A program made the position numbers and the translations under genes. A stretch of DNA of 64,000 nt from a virus. The DNA is taken from positions 1 to 64,000 of IMG/VR virus record IMGVR_UViG_3300037520_001069. One strand, given 5' to 3'. This document shows, in pieces, positions 25,301-34,400 of this stretch (positions within the stretch are counted from its first letter, which is position 1; each line of letters begins with the position of its first letter). Below the pieces are notes generated by a model. It saw only the letters and a list, made by a program, of their open reading frames with translations, was not told where the DNA came from and did no database searches.

Positions 25301-26997
25301 AGGATTCGATCACGGGAGACTACCTGAAACTTGGCCATAGGGTTCACTCCATATCAACCGGATACAAGCTGACAAACCGGTTCTCCGACATGACATATAG
25401 CGGAGTTTACAATAGAGAGTCTAATGTAAACAACCTGAACGAGTTCAACCTTGGTCTATTGAACTTTAAGACGCTTGAGCCATTCTATGGGAGCATTCAG
25501 TATATGTACCCAAGGGAAAGCGACATACTGGTTTTTCAGGAAGATAAAGTGTCCAAGGTTCTCCTTGGCAAAAACATCTTGTCTGATGCCGTTGGGGGTA
25601 GCACATTGGCAAGCATTCCAGAGGTACTTGGCAATCAAGTTCCAAGGCCGGAGGAGTATGGGATTGACAAATACCCTGAGACATTTGCCGTCTATGGGGA
25701 CAAAATTTACTTTACGGATGCCAAGAGAGGAGCGGTCATTCAGATGATGGGCGATTCAATGACGAGGATTTCGGACATTGGCATGATCTCGTATTTCAGG
25801 AATGCGCTCATAAACAACAACGGTCTTAAGAGGGGAGGATATGATCCGTACATGAGGGATTATGTTTTTCACTACGGAGAACCGGTTGCGGAAATTCAAA
25901 ACATTGAATGCGGAACAACATTCAACTTGAACGAAGCACCAGAAGGATATCCCGGCACGATCATAAGGGCATATTATAGCTTATCATACCCATACCCAAC
26001 GTATGGAACGATGCAAGTAAGTTTTAATTGGCTAGGAGCCGGACGCGTTTATTGGAGAATATTTTATGACGGCACTGAAGTCGAAAGTGGCCTTACCGAC
26101 GATACCACCCCATTCTATCAGACGTCTGTAGGCGGTATCAATCAGTCGGTCAACCCACCTTATGTTGAGGTTGAAATACTAGATTATAATGCCGGAACCG
26201 ACGGATCAGCCAGCATAACGATTGGGTGCCCATCAAACAGCACCATAACTCCAGTAATGGTGGTGTTGTCTGACGGTGCCGATGCCGGGAAAATGGCAAC
26301 TCAAGTGGTTGGTCCGTCTTTGATCCGAAACTATCAATTTGAAACCCAGCTTAGTGGTAGCGGAGAATACATAGATCATTTGGATCCTACCCAATTTGGA
26401 TCGGAGATGTTGCCGGATTCTGTTGGAGGGACCTTTAATATGCACACGATAGTTCGAACGAACGGGTTTTCACCGAACGTGACGGATACTAGGTTTAAGC
26501 TATTGCTTAGCAACACGCTTTATGGCGTGGGTCAGGGTTCCCTTATTTCCTCATTAGCAGGCCAGTCGAGAACCATAGTGGCTGACAATAACAGCTTTTC
26601 CCCGAGCCCATCTTTTGTGTCTGCCACCACTCTTACCCTAAGCTCACTTCCAGCATACGCTTATTATGTATGGGATTACAGAAAGTCTGGAATAGCCATA
26701 AATTTATGCGAAGGAGCCTCATCGAATCTGGCCTGCTGCGGAACTTGTAATGACTCTTGCGTTTATATCAATACCAATGCGGCATATAGCGCATATGGAG
26801 GATACGGCATATGTTCGTCTCTTTACAATCTTGTCATATACAGATCATCTAGCACCGTTGTTGTTGGAAGCAAGTTCATGCTAAATATGTCAGCGACTAT
26901 TCCAGCACTTCCAGGGTGGTATAAGTTTTACGATGGATCAGACAAGGTTGCGCAAGTTGGTTCGCTTGGAAGTGTATTGTTAGTTCAACCCTGTTAA
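22309..26997 (+). CDS. Very large tail muzzle/stabilization protein
   Basis: A 1,562-residue beta-rich protein. The N-terminus (PINFNAGKMNKDLDLKMIP, GEYVDAQNIRV) and 'DDLLFWTDGLNPPRYINVRK' near residue 130 are the marks of the phage 'stabilization' or muzzle family, which closes the short tail; propeller-like folds are usual. 'YRYRYEDNMYSALSQFS' near 205 and 'VGIVYMDKNHRSSPVLVS' near 590 fit fibronectin-like parts. Residues ~1090-1190 carry 'ILVFQEDKVSKVLLGKN', also typical of the family. The Cys-rich C-terminal part (about 1455-1505, CEGASSNLACCGTCNDSC) may be disulphide- or metal-stabilised. Two downstream genes look like detached tail parts. Confidence 0.78.
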   Translation: MKNPINFNAGKMNKDLDLKMIPAGEYVDAQNIRVYNQTLPNNVGGSVTPDYGTIQIAPIVNLTGSAKTIGSFSDEANDTIYWFVVDSGRSLVLSFNVISNLGVVHIDDNYSKFNFSEDYPIVSVNKVDDLLFWTDGLNPPRYINVRKAYDPLWYPANDIYGDIDTYTCVIKTPPPSSPTVQLINDGTESNYLAENMVSFAYRYRYEDNMYSALSQFSSVAFDPKDFAYNANTGLNDGMTNTYNSADITVNLGGQAVVGIDVVFKRFSSNTIYLIERIDKADIPPYVSHTIRFQNNKMYSILPSDELVRLYDNVPISAKSQVIAGNRLIYGNYVDGRDLKDPSNVDVRLDYTPTAVNQEIGSVQQLTHTLGNQTIYVGSLGPTLPAAQQTLANSLATITIPVAFQGNILPGFTFGFSANVVPVSQAYRFTGAETSVTPTTPQFPISFSFTAQKFYANFLQMVTSSEFSVALGSDIDYYADPITNCSSGYSLADRFACQITTDFNTAENRNKAYLSNSLGLTGANQGPNYAGFSVGSGTTSSSLQILMPQVSYATVSSGVLTGYALFNFANFVATAGYQKGQLSLHSNRDYQVGIVYMDKNHRSSPVLVSNDNSVYFQASSSVRKNYIQVSVPPSQRPPSWATKYKFVIQPTKERYDTFYGRVFYTDPSDKNVWIKLEGEFQKTVSVGQKLIVKKDTNGPLSSLVYATVLATEVQPSNFITGTTSISELPGFYAKFKAEKWSANYSDTTFSDTGLISNRTSSGTDWSFVNIPLFTFTSPSSYVKYDVPAGSIVDIYIYCERAGRCSGNPPYSCGMTKSVFSKRYIASTNYPDIKAFWDGEGVDVTTAIYPNTYCVDNGGENGQYYNNVLASSAPFSTSNGIQGRNRYQFYTDPVNANALYLAVQNGSARCGIPGARNAWIDAQIKIQRTDSVIVFETLPENAVPELYYENEQSFDISPIDAGSFHQGNVQNQTAILPAIVNLSFANCVSFGNGVESMSIEDSITGDYLKLGHRVHSISTGYKLTNRFSDMTYSGVYNRESNVNNLNEFNLGLLNFKTLEPFYGSIQYMYPRESDILVFQEDKVSKVLLGKNILSDAVGGSTLASIPEVLGNQVPRPEEYGIDKYPETFAVYGDKIYFTDAKRGAVIQMMGDSMTRISDIGMISYFRNALINNNGLKRGGYDPYMRDYVFHYGEPVAEIQNIECGTTFNLNEAPEGYPGTIIRAYYSLSYPYPTYGTMQVSFNWLGAGRVYWRIFYDGTEVESGLTDDTTPFYQTSVGGINQSVNPPYVEVEILDYNAGTDGSASITIGCPSNSTITPVMVVLSDGADAGKMATQVVGPSLIRNYQFETQLSGSGEYIDHLDPTQFGSEMLPDSVGGTFNMHTIVRTNGFSPNVTDTRFKLLLSNTLYGVGQGSLISSLAGQSRTIVADNNSFSPSPSFVSATTLTLSSLPAYAYYVWDYRKSGIAINLCEGASSNLACCGTCNDSCVYINTNAAYSAYGGYGICSSLYNLVIYRSSSTVVVGSKFMLNMSATIPALPGWYKFYDGSDKVAQVGSLGSVLLVQPC

Positions 26998-26998
26998 T

Positions 26999-28057
26999 AT
27001 GCCAACCAGATACATAGATTCCTCGGACTTCTCCACGGCATCGGCCGTATGGACTTCGGCCGCAAAAACAAGCAAAGCGCCCGACCAGTGGTACTCTTTT
27101 TGCGGAATTGCTCGTCAGCAGGTCAGTGGCGCTTTGGGCCCCGTTTTTGTTTGCGGAAGCGTTTCGGATGGTTGCGCGTCTAGGTGCGCTGAGTCGGTCA
27201 TAAATGGATACTTTGGAACGCGTACAAGACTATATAGCGGGACTCCATATGCGCCCGGTATGTATAGGAAAAGAATCACGGGCACATCTGGAAAGGCTGC
27301 GTTTAGAGTTGAAATAACCGGACTTAATGGGGCGGCTATACCAAATGGCCCTATAGGCGTTCAAATACAACAGACCACAACGCTAAATGAGGCAATAAAT
27401 CCAAACCAGTACCCATTAAGAGGGATTAGTTTTAACAATTTATCCGCAGCATTTTTTGGGGGAGGAGCGGTAACTGGACCCATACAACAAAGACTTTTTG
27501 GGTCCGTAAATGGATGTTACTCGGCTCCAGGAACAACCTCTGTTAACGAATACTTATACAACAAGTCGATATCTGTTAGCTTAGGACTTGACACATTTTT
27601 GCCAAGGGTAAACCCGGTGGTAGCAAGACTTGGGACAAACAGATTGTTCACGACTGATACTGGTAGGGGGGTTTTTTATATGTCGCCATCTGGAGGTGAA
27701 GACATAGACCTGATCATATGGATTCCTTGTAGCACCACTTTTGGGGCAAATGTGGATGTGAATGTCTTCTGTAGCAATACGTTGAGAGAGTTTACGGCGT
27801 ATTACCAGGGAGGAGGCGCTGGTGGGGGATGTACCGGGACAGGATACGATCAGAGAAACATATTCTTAGGAAACGTAGCAAACGCCATTGGCGGCTCAAT
27901 CGGCCTTTACGACTGGGCCTTCTCTGACTTCATGGCTAACGGCGTAAGGGCTGATGGATACTATTGGCTTCCGGTTCAGCCTGGGCTTGCCACTCAAAGC
28001 AAGGCCCGTGTTTTAAATGGTATTATTGTTGAGTGGATTAGCCCTTGTACAACTTAA
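26999..28057 (+). CDS. Tail-associated protein, probable receptor-binding component
   Basis: A 352-residue Gly/Asn/Thr-rich protein beginning one base after the muzzle stop. 'QWYSFCGIARQQVSG' and several isolated Cys are seen near the N-terminus, and beta-rich low-complexity segments with GGG runs follow. No catalytic motif is recognised. Position and composition suggest a fibre or tip protein that varies with host. Confidence 0.55.
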   Translation: MPTRYIDSSDFSTASAVWTSAAKTSKAPDQWYSFCGIARQQVSGALGPVFVCGSVSDGCASRCAESVINGYFGTRTRLYSGTPYAPGMYRKRITGTSGKAAFRVEITGLNGAAIPNGPIGVQIQQTTTLNEAINPNQYPLRGISFNNLSAAFFGGGAVTGPIQQRLFGSVNGCYSAPGTTSVNEYLYNKSISVSLGLDTFLPRVNPVVARLGTNRLFTTDTGRGVFYMSPSGGEDIDLIIWIPCSTTFGANVDVNVFCSNTLREFTAYYQGGGAGGGCTGTGYDQRNIFLGNVANAIGGSIGLYDWAFSDFMANGVRADGYYWLPVQPGLATQSKARVLNGIIVEWISPCTT

Positions 28058-28060
28058 GAT

Positions 28061-28819
28061 ATGGCAGACACAGTAGCTTTTAGCGAAGTCGCTAACGGAT
28101 GGACCTCTCGATTCAGTTACTCTCCCGAGTGGATGACTCACATCAACGGGAGGTTTTATTCTTTCAGCGGGGGAAACCTATACCGACATCAGGACCCAAA
28201 TAGCACACCGACCGTTTACTATAACGGCGGGGTGAGTGGGTCCAACATTATTGTTGTGTCGAACAATCAGCCTCTTGAAAAGAAGAAGTTCAAGGCCATC
28301 GGCATTGACTCAACTAAGAGGCCGACAGTTTCGGTAGTGACAAATGAGTTAGGCGTCATAGATATTGCTCCGGCAAACTTCCTCCTAAAAGAGGGTATGT
28401 TTTTCTCCGATCTTAAGACATCGGTTTCGTCCCCGCCTGACCTTAATTCAAGATCCGTCATGGGGCTTGGGTTTGCGACCACCGCAACGGGCGGAGCCTC
28501 TAAGACATGGACCTTTCCTGCCGGCGTTATTTCCCCGATGATAAGCACCCAGGATACTCTTTATTACACGATTAATCCGGCCGTAAACACATTGAGTCCG
28601 GCTGGACCTATAACGTCCATTACCCCTACAACCATCGTGACATCTTCTGGCGTGCCATTTGCCGGTGGGTCTTATTTTATTGTGATTGTCAAAAACCAGG
28701 TCGCAGAGTCTCAGGGCATCCTTGGCGACTATGCCCAGATAACCCTTGCGTTTGGAGCAGGCCAGCTTCCATTCGAAATGTTTGCGATTGAAGTCGATTA
28801 TATGAAGAGCTTCCCATAA
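28061..28819 (+). CDS. Tail protein resembling the C-terminal part of stabilization proteins
   Basis: A 252-residue protein. 'WTSRFSYSPEWMTHINGRFY' followed by 'SFSGGNLYRHQD' is a segment usually found near the C-terminus of phage stabilization/muzzle proteins, where it continues with 'IIVVSNNQPLEKKKFKAIGI'. Here it is a separate gene, so the usual long protein seems split or rearranged, with 26999-28057 inserted between the parts. It likely assembles into the tail tip. Confidence 0.65.
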   Translation: MADTVAFSEVANGWTSRFSYSPEWMTHINGRFYSFSGGNLYRHQDPNSTPTVYYNGGVSGSNIIVVSNNQPLEKKKFKAIGIDSTKRPTVSVVTNELGVIDIAPANFLLKEGMFFSDLKTSVSSPPDLNSRSVMGLGFATTATGGASKTWTFPAGVISPMISTQDTLYYTINPAVNTLSPAGPITSITPTTIVTSSGVPFAGGSYFIVIVKNQVAESQGILGDYAQITLAFGAGQLPFEMFAIEVDYMKSFP

Positions 28820-28824
28820 AATGG

Positions 28825-28832
28825 TATCTTTG
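28825..28832 (+). promoter_or_regulatory. -7 element, leaderless arrangement
   Basis: TATCTTTG matches TAnnTTTG and is followed after 4 bases by the ATG at 28837. Confidence 0.6.
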
Positions 28833-28836
28833 CATA

Positions 28837-29244
28837 ATGACGATAAGGGCCATTCAGGACGGTGATTACGAGAACATCCTAACCAAGTGGTGGTCGGACT
28901 GGGGATTCCCGGCCCCTCCACCCAAGGAGTCTATTCCTGAGACCTCTTATATCGCATACGACGAGGAAACGCCTGTTTGCTTTTGCTCGTTGTACTTCAC
29001 CAATTCAAGCATGGCATGGCTTACCTGGCTTCTTTCAAACAAGGAGTACCGCAAAAAGCCACACCGTAGGTACATCATGAACGCAATGATTGACTCCGTT
29101 TCTCATTTTGCGAGACAGCAAGGGTGTTCACTGGTATATACAGTATCCAACAACCGGTTTGCCGTAGAGGCCTTTGAGACAGCCGGCTTCAAGAAAGCAT
29201 CATCAAACGCAACAGAACTCATAAAGACATGGGAGCAGAAGTAG
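28837..29244 (+). CDS. GNAT-family acetyltransferase-like protein
   Basis: A 135-residue protein with a GNAT layout: TIRAIQDGDYENILTKWW at the N-terminus, central strand 'ETPVCFCSLYF', a charged acetyl-CoA loop region near RKKPHRRYIMNAMIDS, and 'NNRFAVEAFETAGFKKASS' at the end (the conserved N..A..F+..GF motif). Acetyl-CoA donor; target unknown. Such proteins recur in phage virion clusters directly before internal virion proteins. It has its own leaderless-type promoter and overlaps the next gene by 16 bases. Confidence 0.75.
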   Translation: MTIRAIQDGDYENILTKWWSDWGFPAPPPKESIPETSYIAYDEETPVCFCSLYFTNSSMAWLTWLLSNKEYRKKPHRRYIMNAMIDSVSHFARQQGCSLVYTVSNNRFAVEAFETAGFKKASSNATELIKTWEQK

Positions 29245-29789
29245 CATTAGGCGCCGCAGCAGCAGGCGCTGTAGTAAACATGGTCGGGTCATTTGCCCAG
29301 GCCAATCAGCAGCGGAAACTTGCGGCCCAGGCCCAGGACGCTGCGGCTAAAGCCGTAAGAGAAGCAAGGGCAGAACTCGAGACCAATTACTTGAGCTCGA
29401 TCACCCTTCCAACAAAGGCCTATGAGGCCCAGCGTGAAGCCATTGGGCAGCAGGCGGCAGACCTCATGATGGCCGGTGTTGAGGGCGATCAGAGGGGCGC
29501 AGGGGCCATCGCATCACAGCTAATGGCCGCAAGGACAAAGGCAGAGCAAGACCTCATGGCTCAGATTCAGAAGGACGACCTCGAACGCCAAAAGCTTATT
29601 GCCGGCGAAGAGGCTCGCCTTGCCGGCGAGAGAGCTGGCATCTCATTGCAAGAGGCAAGCGGTGCCGCTCTAGCTCAGCGAGACGCGATGATCGCAAGGG
29701 CTAAGTCTCAGGAGAATGCGTGGGGGTCTATAGCTGATGTTTCTGGCGTTTTTGCTAAATACGGGTTTGATAATCCTTCAAAGAAATGA
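29229..29789 (+). CDS. Small helical internal virion protein (T7 gp14-like)
   Basis: A 186-residue Ala/Gln-rich helical protein. The N-terminal hydrophobic segment ALGAAAAGAVVNMVGSFAQA is followed by long amphipathic helices (AAQAQDAAAKAVREARAELE). This is the profile of T7 gp14-type ejection proteins, which form part of the channel through the cell envelope at infection. It overlaps both neighbours (16 and 4 bases). Assignment is by profile and position before the other internal proteins. Confidence 0.6.
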   Translation: MGAEVALGAAAAGAVVNMVGSFAQANQQRKLAAQAQDAAAKAVREARAELETNYLSSITLPTKAYEAQREAIGQQAADLMMAGVEGDQRGAGAIASQLMAARTKAEQDLMAQIQKDDLERQKLIAGEEARLAGERAGISLQEASGAALAQRDAMIARAKSQENAWGSIADVSGVFAKYGFDNPSKK

Positions 29790-31396
29790 GTTACTTTGGA
29801 TATAAAAGCATGGATGGCCAGGGAGTGGCCGATCTCAGAAAGTCATTGTCTCAGCCATTGGCAGAGGCGGCATCTACTTTTCTTGAAAACGTAGAAAAGC
29901 GCAAGGAGGAGGCATTGACCCTTCAGCGTGAATCGTCTAAAGCGGTCAGGAACTCTCCGTATGGGCTGTCTAAATCGGCCCAACAGGCGGCTCTTACCTT
30001 GGCGACAACGGGTGCCGGAAAGTTGCAGAAATTGAACAAGGACTACAACTCCGGGACCATATCTTTCAAGGAGTATAAGTTTGCCCAACAAAACATCGTT
30101 GATGAGACGTTGTCTCAATACGACGTCTTAACGAAGTCGTCTGCTCTTAGCAAGGCTAAGTATGAGGCTATAGCAAAAGGCGAAGAGGATCCTATGTCGG
30201 TTTTTATCGGAGACAAGCTTCAAAAGGAATCGAACTTGTCAGATTTAACCCCAGACTACACTCCAGAGGGGATCCTGGTTTATAAAAAGTCAGATGGAAC
30301 TGAACTGTCCGGAAGAGAAGTCGTTCAAATGCAAACTTTCAGGCTTCCAAAATTTAACTATCTATCTGGTGTTAATGATTTCATGAAAGAGGTTGGGACG
30401 CAGGAGGCTCTTGGTTTTGGCAAAATAGCAACAACTACATCTGTTTTAAATAACCCAAACTTCAAGGATGCTAAAAAAAAATACATCGAGAGTCAGTTGG
30501 CAAATCCGTATACGGTACAATCAATTCTTGGCCAGACGGCATCCGATTTGAATTCTGTTTATACCGATAATCCGGCAGAAGCGGAAAAGGATCCCAATAA
30601 AATCCTCATTAGACCAGGGCAAAATGCCCTTGGCTTTGAGCCGGTTATCACGGAATACCATAAGGAAAAAGTGAGAAAGGAACTTGAGTCTCAAATAGAG
30701 ACACGCGTATCTAGCGTGCTCCAGTTGAAGCCAGAGGGACAGAAGGCGGAAAATAAGCCGACTGAGGGAGAGCAAAAAATGGCTCGAGTCCAATCAATTA
30801 TCTCAAACGCATATTCTGGCGACAAAAAGGCGCGAGGGGCTTTTATATCAGCCATTTCTAGCGCAAGGCCAGGGATACAGAATGCAAGTTTTGCCAATGT
30901 AAATGGTGTCCCGACATTTACTTACAAGCAGGTAAGCGCATCCCCAACGGGAGGGACAGTTGAGACCAACCATAGCATACCTCTGAGTAGCTTGAATGAT
31001 TTTGCGGTATCAGTTGGGCCACTGTTTGGGGTCACGATTGGAGCTGGAGAAATGACAGGGCAAGGAATGGGATCACTTGAAGAAGTGGAAGTTGGCGGCG
31101 AAAAAGTCGCCAAAAAGCTACCGACAAATTCTACTGCTATCGTAAACATAGATGGAAAGTCATATCGGTTTAACAAATCGATCATAGATAGTGGCGTGAC
31201 CACTTTTTCTGAGAGCCTGAATGATAGGGGGTATCCCGTTGTTGCAAACGTGCAAAGCGGAGAGGGATATTTTACCGTAAAGAATAAAGACGGGTCTGAA
31301 AGAAATATTGCCATAGGCACGGAGGGCACATATCAAGGAACCCGAATTCAAAAAGCCATGAATGAAGTATTGAAACATTACAGAAACCTAAAATAA
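29786..31396 (+). CDS. Internal virion (cargo/ejection) protein
   Basis: A 536-residue soluble protein. The N-terminal ~150 residues are helical (LAEAASTFLENVEKRKEEAL), the middle is mixed, and residues ~385-535 are beta-rich ('STAIVNIDGKSYRFNKSIID'). No enzyme motif is seen. Lying between the gp14-like gene and the giant internal protein, it is probably packed in the head or tail and ejected. It overlaps the upstream gene by 4 bases. Confidence 0.55.
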   Translation: MSYFGYKSMDGQGVADLRKSLSQPLAEAASTFLENVEKRKEEALTLQRESSKAVRNSPYGLSKSAQQAALTLATTGAGKLQKLNKDYNSGTISFKEYKFAQQNIVDETLSQYDVLTKSSALSKAKYEAIAKGEEDPMSVFIGDKLQKESNLSDLTPDYTPEGILVYKKSDGTELSGREVVQMQTFRLPKFNYLSGVNDFMKEVGTQEALGFGKIATTTSVLNNPNFKDAKKKYIESQLANPYTVQSILGQTASDLNSVYTDNPAEAEKDPNKILIRPGQNALGFEPVITEYHKEKVRKELESQIETRVSSVLQLKPEGQKAENKPTEGEQKMARVQSIISNAYSGDKKARGAFISAISSARPGIQNASFANVNGVPTFTYKQVSASPTGGTVETNHSIPLSSLNDFAVSVGPLFGVTIGAGEMTGQGMGSLEEVEVGGEKVAKKLPTNSTAIVNIDGKSYRFNKSIIDSGVTTFSESLNDRGYPVVANVQSGEGYFTVKNKDGSERNIAIGTEGTYQGTRIQKAMNEVLKHYRNLK

Positions 31397-31400
31397 CCTA

Positions 31401-34400
31401 ATGGATCCACTTTTTTTGGCATCGCAGGATGCAGAGCGACGTAGGAAAGAAGAAGAGCGACTCAAGAAGGAACAATTTGAGGCGCGTATGAAAAAGAGGG
31501 AGGCATACTATGCCAACACACCTGAAGCCAGAGCGCAAAGACAGAAGGATGCATTGAAGGAAAGGCAGGCGAAGGAAGCCAACAAGCCCGGAAATATTGG
31601 CAACGCCAATCTGCCGGGCCCAAGGGTAGGCAAATTGCCAGAGGGATCTACGCAAGCACCTATAGCAAGTCAGATAAGGGCGTCGTACCTGGACTACCTC
31701 AAGGATTACAAGGAGGAAGAAGCGCCGGTAGTCACGAAACAAAAAGCCTATGTGCCTCCGCAAGAGGTGGCTGGTCTTTCTTCGCTTGAGAAAGGCGTTG
31801 ATATGGAGCCGTTTGTCAAGGACTTCAACTCAAAGTATTCGAAGTATGGTATCTACGCGAAGTCTGGAACAACGGGCGTTCGAGTATCAACCACTGATGG
31901 CAAGAAATCAATGGATATCCCCGGGGCTCTTGGAAAAGTAGCCGGCGGATCCGATGCCCTCAAGAAATTTGTATCAGAAAATTCGACAAGGGATATTGTC
32001 GGTGACCTTGGTTTTCAAGAAAAGGCCAAGTTGGCCAAACAGCAGAGGCCTGTTGCCAGGTTAAACAAGGATGGATCTGAGAGTACTCATATGTACTCTT
32101 ATGCGCAAGTTGGAAACAAGTTCGTCGCGTATCCAACTCTTTTCCCGAAATCCGCTGAATCAACAAGCAATCCTAAAGACTGGATGGAGCTTGATGGCGA
32201 TAAGGCCTACAGCGAAGCGAAGAGGAGAGGTGAAACCGTTGAGTTTAACGATGAGGCGTCTGCAAAGGCGTTTGCTGCTGGGGCATGGAAGAAGTCGGTT
32301 GATCCGGGCGAAGAGCTTAGCAGAAGGGTTTTCAGGAAGATGGGGCTCGACAACTACGATCAAGTAGCCGCCGCAAAGAGAAGGCAAAACGAAGTAGAAG
32401 AGAATCTAACTGAAATACGCGAATACGAAGAGGCCGGCGTTCCGAGTGCGGCGATCCGCGCGAAGTATGGCAAGGACATAAAGGCAGCAAAGCAAAAGCT
32501 CATCAGTGAGAGAGACGAACTCTATGAGTTCACTACATCTGACAAGGTTAGAGAGGCTATCGAGGAGTCGTCGGCGGAACAAAAGCGAGCCGTGTCCAGG
32601 TTGAGGGCCCAAGCAAAAGAAGAAGCGGCCAGGGCCAAAGAAATGCTTGCCTCAATAAATAAATACACCAAGGGCAAGTATGGTGAGGAATTCGTTGATC
32701 CGAGGAACTTCGAGATAAACAAAAATGTCGAAAGGTTATTGGCTAAAGACCCGATCGAGTATTCTTCAGTGATCAGGAATCTAAATGTCGCCTATAACAC
32801 ATACAAGCTGGCTTCAGATAAGGCGTTCACCGAAAAGACCTACCTAAACGCAACCCTGGACAAGTATGCCCAGGAGAGATATACCGGAGCGATAAATAGC
32901 CTTTACAACTCCACCATGTCAAGCCTCAAAGAAGGTGACATGAAAAGAGTGATGGCTAAGTCGCTTTTGGCTGACCCAAATGCCAATCCAGACGACCCGG
33001 CTTTGGCTTTAGAATTGGCGAAACTTGCGGCAAAAAATGTCCCAAGCGATATTTCGCTAAATCAAAAAAGGCTCAATGAGGCGATGGAGACCAATAACCT
33101 GGAGGGTATCTGGGATGCGATTTCCGAAAACCCATTTGAAGCAGTCGCCGGCGCAGTGATCAGTTCTTTTGCGCAGGTGTTGCCCATAATGCTGGACGTT
33201 ATTCCCATGACTATGGCAGCCGGAGCAGGAGCTGGGGCGGCGTATGGGGCAAGGTTAGGGCTTAAGGGAGCGGCAGCTGGAGCTTTAGCTGGCGGCCTTA
33301 GAGGTCTCACATACGGTCAGTCTATGTCTCAGTTTACTCTTGAGGTAGGCGATGCGATGTTGTCTAAAGCAAGAGAGAAGTATGATCTCACGGACACGAA
33401 TCAGGCCGCCATGGCTTTAAGGGATCCGGAGGTTATTGAGGCTGCCCGGACAACGGGATTAGCGAGAGGCGGAACTATTGGCGCAGTTGACGCACTTACG
33501 ACAGCGCTTACCGGTCGACTCAATCTGGTCAAGCCACTGGCCTCAAGGGCAAGCCGCGTGAGTGGTACTGTATTGGCTAAGACGGCTATCGATATCCCCA
33601 GCGAAATGTTGGGTGAGACTTTGGCTCAAGCAGCCGCCGGTCAACAATTCAGCGCGTCTGAAGTAGCCATGGAAGGCGTGGGCGCCTTTGGGATGAACAC
33701 GCCAACAACGGCTGTTGCCATATACAAGCAGGCCAGGGGCGATTATTACGCGAACATCGCCGACAAGATGTCGAAGTCTCCGTCCTTCATCCGACATATG
33801 GGTGAAGACCTGGGGACCGTTGTCGACTGGACCAACAATATGCGCCAGACCGGACAGATAAATGCAGCGACTCAACAAGACATCCTGATGAATGTGTCTT
33901 CCGTCCGGGAGGCCAGGTCTATGTTGTCAGCGGCTAATCCGAATGTGGCTCAAAGGGCGAATCAGTTGTTCTTTGGTACAGGCACAAAAGCGGAGGACCG
34001 GTTGGCTTTGTTGGTTCGCGCCAAAAACATTCTCTCATCAAACCCGACCGGCAATAAAGCGACGCTATCGGAGATTGATAACGAAATCAATTACACCGTT
34101 CAGAACAAAGAGGTTGCTCCTAAAAGTATTTCCGTTGACCTGTCCTCGATAGTCCCACAGGACACGATGTATATGCTCAACGGGAGATTCGTCCTCGCTG
34201 ATGAGATGGAGAACTTTATTGGCAGCGGCAAGGACGGAGACAAAGACTTGACCGAATCCGATGTCGTTATCGTTGGGGACGATCGTCTCCGCAGCCTTTT
34301 CGCCGAGGCAAAGAACATGGGCGCCGGCGTGAACATCGATGAGTACGAAGACGGAGAGGCGATAACGATTTCGGCCGAAACAAAAGACGAGCTACCTGCT

